This document shows, in pieces, positions 24,883-33,586 of a stretch of 64,000 nt of DNA. Under the pieces are notes generated by a model, which was not told the DNA's origin, did not search any database, and worked only from the letters and a program-made list of their open reading frames with translations. Position 1 is the stretch's first letter; the number at the start of each line of letters is the position of its first letter. Origin of the DNA: an uncultured Mediterraneibacter sp. (GTDB taxonomy: Bacteria > Bacillota > Clostridia > Lachnospirales > Lachnospiraceae); contig NZ_CAKRGI010000003.1 of assembly GCF_934330165.1 (NCBI RefSeq), forward strand, positions 61,139 through 125,138, in the 5' to 3' direction. A program made the translations under genes and the position numbers.

Positions 24883-27078
24883 TTAATTCAGGCTAACGAT
24901 CTGAGCAGTCTCCTCCAGTTTACTGACCTTTCCTGACTTGACCAGCCGAATTTCTTCGCCTTCCTGAAGGCTCGTAAATACGATCATACACTCATCCGCT
25001 TTTGCATGCTCTCGTATATATTCTATATCAAACCCTATCAGTTTGTCACCCTTTTTCACATGATCTCCGTCTTTTACAAAGGTTTCAAAACCTTCTCCAT
25101 TCAAATTGACCGTATCAACCCCGATATGAAGAAGATACTCTGTTCCGTCATCGCTCATCAGTCCTACTGCATGCTTTGATGGAAATACGAAAGATACTGT
25201 TGCATCTTCCGGTGCATAAGCCATTCCCTCTTCTGGTCGGATCAGATAACCATCTCCCATCATCTTTCCTGCAAAAGCTTCATCTGCAGCCTCATTGAGC
25301 GGTGCTGCTTCGCCTGTAAATGGTGCAAAAAGAACTTTTTTTACATGTTCTGACCCCATCTCATTTTCTTCTGCCTCTTTTGATGCTTCTTTTATCTCTT
25401 CTTTTATAGTGTCAGTTTTTGTATCCTGCTCCGGCGTATATTCCACGTCCGGAGCTGCCTCCAGATAATCCTCCAGATGAGATTTGATCACTGAAACCGA
25501 TGGTCCGTAAATAATCTGGATTCCCTGTCCTTTGCGGATAATTCCTGATGGAGAAGTCATTTTCAGAACAGTCTCATCCACCAGTTCTGGTTTTACGACT
25601 GTACAACGAAGGCGGGTTGCACAACAGTCTACATCTGAAATATTTTTCTTTCCACCCAGACCTCTTGTAATCAGCGGACTCTTCTCATCACCGACCTTGA
25701 TCTCCTCTGTCTGGTTTGTTTCCATATGGTTCTGCTTTGCCTTATAGTCCGCTTTTGTATACAGCTTTGTCTCTTCCTCATCGTCCTCACGTCCCGGAGT
25801 TTTCAGATTCAGCTTTTTGATCAATACTGTAAAGATCACATAATACAGAATAAAATAAATGATTCCTACGGGAATGATCCTAAGCCAGCTTGTCTTCGCA
25901 TTTCCCTGAAGGATACCGAACAGGAACAAATCCAGAAATCCACCTGAAAAAGTCAGTCCTACCGCAATATTCAACATATGTGCGATCATATAAGCTGCAC
26001 CTGCCAGAATCACCTGAACTACAAAAAGAATCGGTGCCACAAATAAGAAAGAAAATTCAATCGGTTCCGTAATCCCTGTCAGCATAGATGCCAGTGCTGC
26101 AGATAACAGCAGTCCTCCTGCCTGCTTCTTCTTTTCCGGCTTTGCACAACGATACATGGCAAGTGCCGCACCCGGAAGTCCGAAAATCATAAAAATAAAC
26201 TCACCTGAGAAATATCTCGTTGCATCCGCACTGAAATGAACAGTAGACGGATCTGCCAGCTGGGCGAAGAAGATATTCTGCCCACCTTCCACAATCTGCC
26301 CGGCAACTTCCATCGTTCCACCTACACCCGTCTGCCAAAATGGAAGATAGAATACATGATGCAGTCCAAATGGAATCAATGCACGCTTGATAATACCAAA
26401 GATTAAAGTTCCAAGATAGCCTGTTCCTGTAACCAGACCTCCTAATGCATAAATACCATTCTGCACCACCGGCCATATAAAATACATCACGATTCCTACA
26501 CCTACATAAGTCAATGTAGAAATGATCGGAACAAATCTGGAACCGCCAAAGAAAGAAAGTGCATTCGGAAGCTGGATCTTGTAGAACTTATTATGAAGTG
26601 CCGCCACGCCAAGTCCTACGATGATTCCTCCAAAAACTCCCATCTGTAAGGTCTGGATTCCACAGACATCTGTAACTGTTCCTTCAAGGACTCCTTTTCC
26701 AAGAGATCCATCTGCCAGCAGATCTCCACGAAGTACCAGCATCGCATTGATCGTTGCATTCATAACAAAGAAAGAAATCATAGCTGCCAATGCCGCTACT
26801 TCCTTTTCTTTCTTCGCCATGCCGATCGCCACACCTACTGCGAAGATGATCGGCAGGTTGTCAAAAATAATGTTACCTGCTTTGCTCATGATCGTGAGAA
26901 GTGCATGAAGAACTGTACCTTCTCCCAAAATTGCCTGTAACCCATAAGTATCAATGGTTGTTGCATTGGTAAAGGAACTTCCGACTCCAAGCAAAAGTCC
27001 CGCTACCGGAAGAATTGCGATCGGAAGCATGAAACTGCGGCCGATCCTCTGCAATACTCCAAAAATTTTGTCTTTCAT
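24883..27078 (-). CDS. PTS glucose-family permease, EIICBA fusion
   Basis: The start is ATG 27078 (MKDKIFGVLQRIGRSFMLPIAIL) after ACAGGAGGATTCAGA; the frame runs back to 27195 but those codons lie in the leader. The 731-residue protein has EIIC (about 1-420, ten or so membrane helices), EIIB with the phosphocysteine in DCCATRLRC (about residue 483) and EIIA (about 590-731) with the phosphohistidine in YLLHIGVDTV (about 650). It takes up and phosphorylates glucose, or N-acetylglucosamine, at the cytoplasmic membrane. The IIC-IIB-IIA fusion makes a separate Crr protein unnecessary. A RAT/terminator leader controls it and the antiterminator gene follows. Confidence 0.9.
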   Translation of the reverse strand: MKDKIFGVLQRIGRSFMLPIAILPVAGLLLGVGSSFTNATTIDTYGLQAILGEGTVLHALLTIMSKAGNIIFDNLPIIFAVGVAIGMAKKEKEVAALAAMISFFVMNATINAMLVLRGDLLADGSLGKGVLEGTVTDVCGIQTLQMGVFGGIIVGLGVAALHNKFYKIQLPNALSFFGGSRFVPIISTLTYVGVGIVMYFIWPVVQNGIYALGGLVTGTGYLGTLIFGIIKRALIPFGLHHVFYLPFWQTGVGGTMEVAGQIVEGGQNIFFAQLADPSTVHFSADATRYFSGEFIFMIFGLPGAALAMYRCAKPEKKKQAGGLLLSAALASMLTGITEPIEFSFLFVAPILFVVQVILAGAAYMIAHMLNIAVGLTFSGGFLDLFLFGILQGNAKTSWLRIIPVGIIYFILYYVIFTVLIKKLNLKTPGREDDEEETKLYTKADYKAKQNHMETNQTEEIKVGDEKSPLITRGLGGKKNISDVDCCATRLRCTVVKPELVDETVLKMTSPSGIIRKGQGIQIIYGPSVSVIKSHLEDYLEAAPDVEYTPEQDTKTDTIKEEIKEASKEAEENEMGSEHVKKVLFAPFTGEAAPLNEAADEAFAGKMMGDGYLIRPEEGMAYAPEDATVSFVFPSKHAVGLMSDDGTEYLLHIGVDTVNLNGEGFETFVKDGDHVKKGDKLIGFDIEYIREHAKADECMIVFTSLQEGEEIRLVKSGKVSKLEETAQIVSLN

Positions 27079-27184
27079 TCTGAATCCTCCTGTCATTCTC
27101 ATTTTTACAAGAATATAGAGTCTGCTTCTTCCCCCGACAATACAGAAATCTGCCACCGACAGCCTCTCTTGCATATCCGGGCAT

Positions 27185-27270
27185 AAAAAAAGCATAAACC
27201 ATTCCCTTTAAGCCCACTTCTAGTGTGGATCTTTTCAGGATAGTTTATGCCTGCCTAACCAGTAACACTC
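27185..27270 (-). promoter_or_regulatory. RAT antiterminator site overlapping an intrinsic terminator
   Basis: On the minus strand the 29-base segment 27270-27242 contains GTGTTACTGGTTAGGCAGGC, close to the known LicT/SacY RAT pattern (GTTACTG...GCAGGCA). Its 3' edge GCATAAAC overlaps the left arm of a terminator: 27243-27250 pairs with 27192-27199 and is followed by seven T (27185-27191). Binding of the antiterminator to the RAT would block this terminator and allow expression of the PTS gene. Confidence 0.85.
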
Positions 27271-27297
27271 TATCTTCTTGCTCTTTTAACCTCAATC

Positions 27298-27326
27298 AGT
27301 ATAGCGAAATCTCAAGGATACGTCAA
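27298..27326 (-). promoter_or_regulatory. Sigma-A promoter of the PTS operon
   Basis: On the minus strand TTGACG (27321-27326) and TATACT (27298-27303) are 17 bases apart. Transcription would start about 20 bases before the RAT. Confidence 0.75.
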
Positions 27327-27418
27327 TCAGTAATCTTAACTAAATTTTTTTCTTGAATTTTGTGTATTTTTCACTGTACAGTATTTTCACTCTCAGTTCT
27401 TTACCATCTTTGTAATCC

Positions 27419-27838
27419 TCAGTCTAAAATCTGGATCGCTTCATCTCCATCTCCACTGATCTCAAAACCGGTTGCTCCCCAAAATCCTCTCATAAGCTGA
27501 CGGTACTGATCCGGACCTGTATAACCGATCGGTGCCAGAGCATATCCAAATAGCGAACGGATCACAGTCACCTGCTTCTGGCGGAGCTGCTCCAGGATCT
27601 CGCACATACAGACGCTTCCATATCCTTTTCCACGCATCGTCATATCCGGGATATAAAACTCAACGATATTCGCCTTGAACTTCGTCTCCAACACATACTG
27701 GAAATGAAAGACCAGTCCTCCATTCTCAAATACATCGACATTCTCACCTTCATAGTGAAACTCCAAAATATGGGCACTCTTATCCGTCAGTGTAACGCCT
27801 CTGAAATACTCTTTTCTAATGTATAATGTAATTGCCAT
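27419..27838 (-). CDS. GNAT-like acetyltransferase domain protein
   Basis: The 139-residue protein contains MRGKGYGSVCMCEILEQLRQ (about 68-87), which fits the acetyl-CoA pyrophosphate loop (R/QxxGxG/A) of GNAT enzymes, preceded by a strand IVEFYIPD and followed by a segment with ATGFE-like (GATGFEISGDG) near the C-terminus, as in GNATs that end in a GF motif. The first half is a short beta-rich region. The substrate is unknown. It is followed upstream by the SseB-like gene 47 bases away, which may be in the same unit. Confidence 0.55.
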   Translation of the reverse strand: MAITLYIRKEYFRGVTLTDKSAHILEFHYEGENVDVFENGGLVFHFQYVLETKFKANIVEFYIPDMTMRGKGYGSVCMCEILEQLRQKQVTVIRSLFGYALAPIGYTGPDQYRQLMRGFWGATGFEISGDGDEAIQILD

Positions 27839-27885
27839 CTATCTTTTTCCTGTCCTTCCAACTTCCGGAAGACACTCGGATCTTC

Positions 27886-28656
27886 CTATGCCTCCGGCTT
27901 TTCTTTCTTAGGACGGTGTACCGTAAGCTGAACATTCACGCCCAGTGGGTTGATCACCACGCCCCTTGCATCCGGGATCAATGCCTCCGGAATCTTTGCT
28001 GACGGAATTGCCAGCATCTTTAACTTTTTGTCTCCTGCAAAACGGCGGAACTCCAGAATATCTGTAAAGATCGGCTGATACATACTTCCATCCTTCTGCT
28101 TCAGAACCGGAATCTGTCCATCCTCCTGTACAGAGATCAGGAAAGTTCCTTTCTGATAATGTGCCAGTAGCTCTTCCTGCAGTTCTTTGATCTGATCCGT
28201 CACTTCTCCACCCGTCTGATGACGCAGTTCCTGCATCAGGTAAATAGCTGTCAGGTGCATCTCAGGATTCTCCACGATCATCTTTCCTTCTGCTGCTTCT
28301 TTCATATTCTGACGGACTACAAGATCTTTAAGCTGGACTCTTTTCTCCTGGTCTGTTCCTACATTCACAGAAAGACCATTCACACCCATCAGATACAGGC
28401 TGGTATAAAATGCCAGTAACTGGTCATCCACCAACTTTGCCACACCTGCCAGATAATGAGCCTCCGTCAGTTCCTTTGCTTTATTTTTCGCATCCTCTTC
28501 TCTATGATAAAGAAGGATCTCATCATCAAATGTCTCTGGATTGCATACCACAAACGGAAGCTTTGTCGCTCCCGACATGATCACATATAATTCTCCCGGT
28601 GTACGAAGAGATTGCAGTGTCTCTCTTAAAGCTGTCTTCTTGCTGTTCTCATCCAT
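27886..28656 (-). CDS. SseB family protein
   Basis: The start at 28656 (MDENSKKTALRETLQSLRTP) follows GAGGAAGATAAAT; the frame extends to 28749 without a ribosome site. The 256-residue product has two SseB-like segments: an N-terminal part with GELYVIMSGATKLPFVVC and a C-terminal part with ISVQEDGQIPVLKQKDGSMYQPIFTDILEFRRF, then IPDARGVVINPLGVNVQLT at the end, as in SseB N/C domains. SseB proteins are small cytoplasmic proteins of unknown role in most bacteria. No partner gene gives further clues. Confidence 0.65.
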   Translation of the reverse strand: MDENSKKTALRETLQSLRTPGELYVIMSGATKLPFVVCNPETFDDEILLYHREEDAKNKAKELTEAHYLAGVAKLVDDQLLAFYTSLYLMGVNGLSVNVGTDQEKRVQLKDLVVRQNMKEAAEGKMIVENPEMHLTAIYLMQELRHQTGGEVTDQIKELQEELLAHYQKGTFLISVQEDGQIPVLKQKDGSMYQPIFTDILEFRRFAGDKKLKMLAIPSAKIPEALIPDARGVVINPLGVNVQLTVHRPKKEKPEA

Positions 28657-28790
28657 ATTTATCTTCCTCACATTCCACGTCAGTCGCTTACTTTGCATCT
28701 TCATTCTAAACGCTATTGGTTTATTATACCACATTATCCCCTTCCGCAAAAGAGAAAAAAAGGCTTCCCTGCGAAAACCTTTTCTTCTTC

Positions 28791-29147
28791 CTACTTTTTC
28801 ATTTTCGGGTCAAAGATCAGCGAAGCCAGATATCCAAAGACCAGTGCGGCCGATATCCCCACGGCACTTGCTTTAAAACCTCCCATAAAAATACCGATAA
28901 ATCCATTTTTATCTACTGCTTCTTTTACTCCTTTCCACAAGACATTTCCAAATCCAAGCAGTGGCACACTTGCTCCTGCTTTCGCAAAATCCTGAAAAGG
29001 CTGATACAGTCCGGCAAATCCGAGAATCACGCCCCCGCATACCAGACATACCATGACTCTGCCAGGCATCAGTTTTGTCCGGTCCAGTAAAATCTGTACC
29101 AACGCACAGATCACACCTCCGGTCAGAAATGAAATCAGATAGTCCAT
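28791..29147 (-). CDS. spoVAE: Stage V sporulation protein AE (SpoVAEb-type)
   Basis: The start at 29147 (MDYLISFLTGGVICALVQIL) follows GGAGGCAGC. The 118-residue protein has four hydrophobic segments and the family stretch LLGFGNVLWKGVKEAVDKNGFIG. SpoVAE is part of the SpoVA channel in the inner spore membrane, which moves Ca-dipicolinate into the spore during sporulation and out during germination. It overlaps spoVAD by 13 bases, so both are translated together. SpoVAC, normally upstream in the same operon, is on the other strand here. Confidence 0.9.
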   Translation of the reverse strand: MDYLISFLTGGVICALVQILLDRTKLMPGRVMVCLVCGGVILGFAGLYQPFQDFAKAGASVPLLGFGNVLWKGVKEAVDKNGFIGIFMGGFKASAVGISAALVFGYLASLIFDPKMKK

Positions 29148-30181
29148 CCCGCTGCCTCCTTCCGACAATGCTCGATCACAATCCCATGTGCGATTCCCGG
29201 TACACTTGCTCCTTCATTAAAGCTCACCGTTGACATCAATGCTCCTGTGGGTACAAATAAAATCCTTTTCCATTCCCCACTTTCAATCTTTGGCAGCAGA
29301 TACGATGCCAGTGTTACTGCCGCACATCCACATCCACTTCCCCCTGCATGGGTATCCTGTGTCTCAGAATCAAAGATCAGCATTCCACAGTCGAGATGCT
29401 TCTGCCGGAGATCATATCCCTTTTCTGCTGCCAGATCAAATAAGATCGACTGACCAACAGAGCCAAGATCGCCCGTAATGATCCGGTCATAGTCATCTGC
29501 TGTCCGCCCGAAATCTTTCAAATTTCTGATGATCGTATCGGCAGCCGCAGGAGCCATGCATGCTCCCATATTCTGAGAATCTTTCAGTCCGTAGTCCACG
29601 ATCTTTCCTACCGTGATCCCGCTGATTTTCACATTTCCCGGATCTGTTCCCACTACAAAAGCCCCGCTCCCGGTCACCGTCCAGTGTGCAGATAAAGGTC
29701 TCTGGCTGGCATAACCCAACGGAAAACGGAATTCCTTTTCCGCACTTCCGAAATGGCTTGATGTAACCGCCAGCATCGATTCTCCATACCCTGCCGACAC
29801 ACTCATGGCTGCCAGTGCCAGTGCCTCACCTGATGTTGAACATGCCCCGTAAAGCCCGAACATGGGTATCTGCAGTGCCTCCACCCCCATGGAAGTGGCA
29901 ATCCCCTGTCTCAGAAGATCTCCCCCAAACAGATACCGGATCTTCTCCGGCTTCAGTCCTGCTTTTCCGATGGCCAGTATACAGGCTTCTTTCTGCATAT
30001 TGCTCTCTGCCTCTTCCCAGGTCTTTGCCCCGAACAGATTATCCTGCTCATCTACCATATCAAATTTTTCCCCAAGCGGACCTTCCGCCTCTTTCTTTCC
30101 TGCAACAGATGCCGCACTTAAAATATATGCCGGTCTCTGAAAATGCAGACTCTGCTTTCCGCATAGTTTTGTCTGATCCAT
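29135..30181 (-). CDS. spoVAD: Stage V sporulation protein AD
   Basis: The 348-residue protein has the thiolase-like fold expected for SpoVAD, with LFGGDLLRQGIATSMG (about 84-99), FGLYGACSTSGEAL (about 107-120, the region of the thiolase Cys) and GSGCGCAAVTLASYLLP near residue 280. SpoVAD sits on the outer face of the inner spore membrane, binds dipicolinic acid and is needed for its uptake. A sporulation-type promoter may lie at 30239-30267 on the minus strand. It is divergent from spoVAC. Confidence 0.92.
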   Translation of the reverse strand: MDQTKLCGKQSLHFQRPAYILSAASVAGKKEAEGPLGEKFDMVDEQDNLFGAKTWEEAESNMQKEACILAIGKAGLKPEKIRYLFGGDLLRQGIATSMGVEALQIPMFGLYGACSTSGEALALAAMSVSAGYGESMLAVTSSHFGSAEKEFRFPLGYASQRPLSAHWTVTGSGAFVVGTDPGNVKISGITVGKIVDYGLKDSQNMGACMAPAAADTIIRNLKDFGRTADDYDRIITGDLGSVGQSILFDLAAEKGYDLRQKHLDCGMLIFDSETQDTHAGGSGCGCAAVTLASYLLPKIESGEWKRILFVPTGALMSTVSFNEGASVPGIAHGIVIEHCRKEAAGWTI

Positions 30182-30238
30182 AAGAAAATTCCCCGTTTCT
30201 GCTTTCCGTATTTTCCCACATCTGAATGGTTACAGGGA

Positions 30239-30267
30239 TATTATTTTCAAAATGATGCAAACTATTC
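30239..30267 (-). promoter_or_regulatory. Possible sigma-G/F promoter of spoVAD-spoVAE
   Basis: On the minus strand GAATA (30263-30267) and AATAATA (30239-30245) are 17 bases apart. They match the sigma-G pattern GMATW-N17-CATNHTA except for the first base of the -10. The distance to the spoVAD start is 58 bases. Confidence 0.35.
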
Positions 30268-30326
30268 ATGATGATCTAAAACATTCAGGGAACTTACAGG
30301 ATTACTTTCAGGAAAGGAGTATCGTT

Positions 30327-30785
30327 ATGAATCCTACAGAACAAATGAAACAACAGCAACAATACAAAACCTATGTAAATCAGAAGACACCACGCCACAA
30401 TCTCTGGCTGAATATGCTCAAAGCTTTTCTCACAGGCGGAGCTGTCTGTGTTCTCGGTCAGATCATTTTCAACCTCTGCGAACTGCAGAAATTTTCCCAG
30501 GATGACTGCAGCAGCTGGACTTCCATGCTTCTTGTCCTGATCAGCGTCATTCTGACGGGAACAGGAATTTATCCTAAGCTGGCAAAATGGGGTGGTGCAG
30601 GAGCTCTGGTTCCGATCACCGGTTTCGCCAATTCTGTTGCCGCACCTGCCATTGAATACAAAAAAGAAGGCCAGGTCTTTGGTATCGGATGCAAGATCTT
30701 CACCATCGCCGGGCCTGTTATACTTTATGGGATTTTCACAAGCTGGTTTCTCGGCCTGCTCTACTGGATGTGGGGGATGATCTGA
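30327..30785 (+). CDS. spoVAC: Stage V sporulation protein AC
   Basis: The start at 30327 (MNPTEQMKQQQQYKTYVNQK) follows AAAGGAGTATCGTT; an upstream frame from 30252 lacks a ribosome site. The 152-residue protein has a short N-terminal soluble segment and four membrane helices, with the family motifs AFLTGGAVCVLGQ and GAGALVPITGFANSVAAPAIEYKKEG (about 95-120). SpoVAC is a mechanosensitive-channel-like component of the SpoVA DPA channel. It is transcribed away from spoVAD/spoVAE, unlike the usual spoVAC-D-E operon. A weak hairpin with a short T run follows at about 30879-30907. Confidence 0.9.
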   Translation: MNPTEQMKQQQQYKTYVNQKTPRHNLWLNMLKAFLTGGAVCVLGQIIFNLCELQKFSQDDCSSWTSMLLVLISVILTGTGIYPKLAKWGGAGALVPITGFANSVAAPAIEYKKEGQVFGIGCKIFTIAGPVILYGIFTSWFLGLLYWMWGMI

Positions 30786-30906
30786 TCCCCCTCTTATTGC
30801 CCGGTCAGCTCTGTCGGCAGCCACCTTCACGGATGCCGGTCACTACTTTGCCAACTCTGCATATCTCCTTTCATGGATGCAGGCAGAGATCCTGTCTGCT
30901 CGCTTT

Positions 30907-31323
30907 TTATGCTTTCTCAGAAGCAAGGTACTGCTCAGTCAGCTCTACTGCATTCGCAATGCACTGGGAACATGGAACAAGCGGCGTCCCTGTTGCCACA
31001 CCTTTTAATTCACGACAATAATAAGAGCCTTCCATCTCTTTAAATTTCTGTGCATACTCTTTTGCTTTCTTATATGTATCTCCTTTGCTCGGCTTTTTCC
31101 CATCCAGGTTTCCGACACTGTTCTCCATACCGATGACCATCAGCATTCCGGTCACTGCCCCACACATATCCATCATTCCCATTCCGAGTCCAAATCCCTC
31201 AGAAACACGAAACATCGTCTCCTGATCGATTCCAAACTCTTCGCAGAAAGAACAGGCTACCGCCTGTGCACAGTTATATCCTTTATCATGAAATGCCATT
31301 GCCTGCTCAACTTTTTTGCTCAT
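30907..31323 (-). CDS. C_GCAxxG_C_C family redox protein
   Basis: The family signature is clear: YNCAQAVACSF (C-AQ-V), GLGMGMMDMCGAVTGMLMV (CGAxxG), and late cysteines in SYYCRELKG and PCSQCIANAVE. The start at 31323 (MSKKVEQAMAFHDKG) has GAGG 12 bases upstream; an alternative ATG at 31335 has the ribosome site directly abutting it. The 138-residue protein is assumed to be a cytoplasmic redox-active, possibly metal-binding protein; no reaction is established. It is monocistronic. Confidence 0.88.
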   Translation of the reverse strand: MSKKVEQAMAFHDKGYNCAQAVACSFCEEFGIDQETMFRVSEGFGLGMGMMDMCGAVTGMLMVIGMENSVGNLDGKKPSKGDTYKKAKEYAQKFKEMEGSYYCRELKGVATGTPLVPCSQCIANAVELTEQYLASEKA

Positions 31324-31427
31324 CTTCAAATTCATCCTCTTTCTTTCTATTTTCTTTTGTACTTCGTCCGCTGCTTTATCTCTTTGCTTTCAACGTACCG
31401 TCTTTTTTATTATACCCTGCTTTCAAT

Positions 31428-32597
31428 TTAAGGACAATCCATTCCCACGGATTTTCCCAGCTTTTCTTCCAGCTTCAAAAGACGATTGTACTTTACTGCT
31501 GCCTCCAGACATCCCGGACTGCCAAGCTTCATCTGCCCGATTCCAAATGCAACCGCTGCATCTACAAGTGCCGCATCTTCGGTTTCCTTCCGCTGCCTGC
31601 ATAAAATAATTCCTTTTCCCTGCTCCGTCACTTCCCGTACACGTTCCGAAAGTTCTGTCAAGGTACAGATTTCTCCTGGATCGATCATAACGGACTGCCT
31701 TCCCAATACTGCCTTATTTTCACAATCCTTCCGATCCTCCAGTTCTTTTTCCAGCTTCTGTATGCCTTCCCGATCTTCTCTGTATAGAGGATCTTCCAAA
31801 AAACTGATTGGATACTCTCCGGTGAGTCTGGTCAGATATTCGATCAGTTCCTCCCTCGAGCGTTCCACCCGCTGTCCACATCGCCGGCTCTCTGCCGGAA
31901 AACGATATACTCCCGACTGCTTTTCATACAGTCTTCCAGCTCCTGCATTGACTGCAAAAAAAATTTCTTTTCCGCATTGATATCCTGCCTCTTCCACTGC
32001 CTTTTCCAGTAATTTCAGCAGTCCCCCATCTGCCGCATCCTGCTTTTTTCTGTCAGGATCTTCCTCTTTTTCTTTTCTTTTTTTCAGAGCATCCCTAAAC
32101 AGATTGTCGATCTCACCTGCCGCCCTGATCTGTCCTTGCACAGAAGAAATTCCTTTCGGGACAAGCATCAGTTCCCTGAAATCCATTTCTGTCTCTTCTG
32201 CATTTCCGTCTGCCGCCAGGATCAGCAGGGCTGGAAGTTTCAGTGCATGAGTCCCGCCTAAATACCGGTACAGAGAAAGCTTCAGCTTTCCTGCCGCGGC
32301 CCTTGCTGCCGCGATGGAAACTGCCAGTGATACTTCCTGCGGGATCTCTTTTCTTTTTCCGAGTAAATGGTCGATTTCCTCCTGCTCGAACAGATTCTGC
32401 CCGATCAGTTCCTCTGCGATCTGACTGTGCATCTGCTCAATTCCTGCCTCAATTTCTTGTTCACCTTTTCGTCCTGCAACCGATGCAGTTCCAACAATAT
32501 CTTCTCCTGCAAGTACTTCTGCCTCCACCGCCGGTGATCCGCCGGAATCAAGAATTTTCCTTACATAAATATCACGGATTGGAAGATAAATATCCAT
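31428..32597 (-). CDS. Degenerate enolase homologue, probably not an active enolase
   Basis: The start at 32597 (MDIYLPIRDIYVRKILDSGG) follows AGGAGGTAGGATT. The 389-residue product is collinear with enolase: REILDSRGNPTVEVEV reads RKILDSGGSPAVEAEV, ARAAA...YRYLGG is kept, and SIEDPL reads FLEDPL. Most key sites are lost. The catalytic loop SGASTG reads VAGRKG, GDEGGFAP reads DAADGGLL, the first metal ligand in ALDxAASEF reads AVNAGAGRL, GDD reads GRQ, the LIKxNQIGT lysine region reads MIDPGEICT, and SHRSGETED reads CRQRKETED. It can hardly perform normal enolase chemistry. Housekeeping enolase must lie elsewhere. Retained fold suggests a structural, regulatory or new function. Confidence 0.8.
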   Translation of the reverse strand: MDIYLPIRDIYVRKILDSGGSPAVEAEVLAGEDIVGTASVAGRKGEQEIEAGIEQMHSQIAEELIGQNLFEQEEIDHLLGKRKEIPQEVSLAVSIAAARAAAGKLKLSLYRYLGGTHALKLPALLILAADGNAEETEMDFRELMLVPKGISSVQGQIRAAGEIDNLFRDALKKRKEKEEDPDRKKQDAADGGLLKLLEKAVEEAGYQCGKEIFFAVNAGAGRLYEKQSGVYRFPAESRRCGQRVERSREELIEYLTRLTGEYPISFLEDPLYREDREGIQKLEKELEDRKDCENKAVLGRQSVMIDPGEICTLTELSERVREVTEQGKGIILCRQRKETEDAALVDAAVAFGIGQMKLGSPGCLEAAVKYNRLLKLEEKLGKSVGMDCP

Positions 32598-32622
32598 AAT
32601 CCTACCTCCTGAAAATAAAATT

Positions 32623-32655
32623 GACTTGTCGTGAATCTTACATTCACAACAAGTC
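32623..32655 (-). terminator. Hairpin upstream of the enolase homologue
   Basis: GACTTGTCGTGAAT (32623-32636) pairs with ATTCACAACAAGTC (32642-32655) with one mismatch. On the minus strand it is followed by AATTTTATTTT, so it may terminate the SleB-like gene upstream. It lies just before the enolase homologue's ribosome site. Confidence 0.5.
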
Positions 32656-32746
32656 TTCTCTTTTACTTTCATTATTTCCCGATCTTTTTGCTTAATGCAT
32701 TCCCACGGAAATTACAGGGTATGATAATATAAAATAGTTTCCTTTA

Positions 32747-33397
32747 TCAATGGAAAAAATGATCTCCGATCTGCATTCCGTATCCACCGGTGCTGAAATA
32801 AAGGCAGTCACCAACCGGATTACTTCCGTCCAGTGCATCTTCCGCTGCCTGCAGTGCAGACTCAGAATATCCTGCATTGGCACGCACACGGTCAAGCCAT
32901 CCTGACATTGCCGGTGAAAACTGTCCTGACTGATAGATCACCTCACTGACAGAATTCGGATAAACGCTGCTCTTTACACGGTTCAGTACAACCGCTCCAA
33001 CCGCAATCTGTCCTTCATATGGCTGGTTTCCAGCCTCACAGAAGATCAGAGATGCCAGCAGTTCCTTCTCTGCCTGAAGGGTTGCCGCTTTCTCTGCCTG
33101 CTCCCGGGCGATCCGCTCTGCCTCCTCGGCTGCCTTTCTCTCCTCTTCCAGCTTTGCCTCGTAAACAGCTTTCGCCTCATTCACTGCAGCAAGCGTCTCT
33201 TCCACTGTGGTTTTCTGTGCATTCTGTACGATCTCTGAAACACCCCACTGTATTTCTTCTCCCCTTACCAGTGACAGTGTCTCATTGATCTGTGCATTCT
33301 GCTCTGCTGCGTAGCTTGTGAACCCGGTCAATATCACCGCACTCACTGCTGCCACGTACACAGAAGCAAAAAAGCACTTATTTTTATTAAATTTCAT
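32747..33397 (-). CDS. SleB/CwlJ-type cell wall hydrolase with coiled coil
   Basis: The 216-residue protein has a signal peptide (MKFNKNKCFFASVYVAAVSAVILTG-, cleavage near TSYAA), an Ala/Glu-rich coiled coil (about 75-115), and a Hydrolase_2 domain starting LLASLIFCEAGNQPYEGQIAVGAVVLNRV with the catalytic Glu in CEAG. The end is DCLYFSTGGYGMQIGDHFFH. SleB and CwlJ are lytic transglycosylase-like enzymes that cut spore cortex peptidoglycan during germination; secreted vegetative relatives also exist. The strong sigma-A promoter at 33503-33531 favours vegetative expression here. Confidence 0.88.
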   Translation of the reverse strand: MKFNKNKCFFASVYVAAVSAVILTGFTSYAAEQNAQINETLSLVRGEEIQWGVSEIVQNAQKTTVEETLAAVNEAKAVYEAKLEEERKAAEEAERIAREQAEKAATLQAEKELLASLIFCEAGNQPYEGQIAVGAVVLNRVKSSVYPNSVSEVIYQSGQFSPAMSGWLDRVRANAGYSESALQAAEDALDGSNPVGDCLYFSTGGYGMQIGDHFFH

Positions 33398-33502
33398 ATA
33401 CTCCTCCTAAACTATTTTTGCAATATCTTTACAACTCCCTTATTAAATTTATGCAATTATTTTCGCATTTATTACAGATATTACAAATTTGTTACGACGA
33501 GT

Positions 33503-33531
33503 ATACTATCATAAAAAAAAGCTGCTGTCAA
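33503..33531 (-). promoter_or_regulatory. Sigma-A promoter of the SleB-like hydrolase gene
   Basis: On the minus strand TTGACA (33526-33531) and TAGTAT (33503-33508) are 17 bases apart. The leader contains the palindrome TTACAAATTTGTTAC (33481-33495). Confidence 0.7.
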
Positions 33532-33586
33532 CTTTTTTGTTTCATTTTATTTTCGTGCCTTTTTCCCACTAAAGAATTACTGGTTT

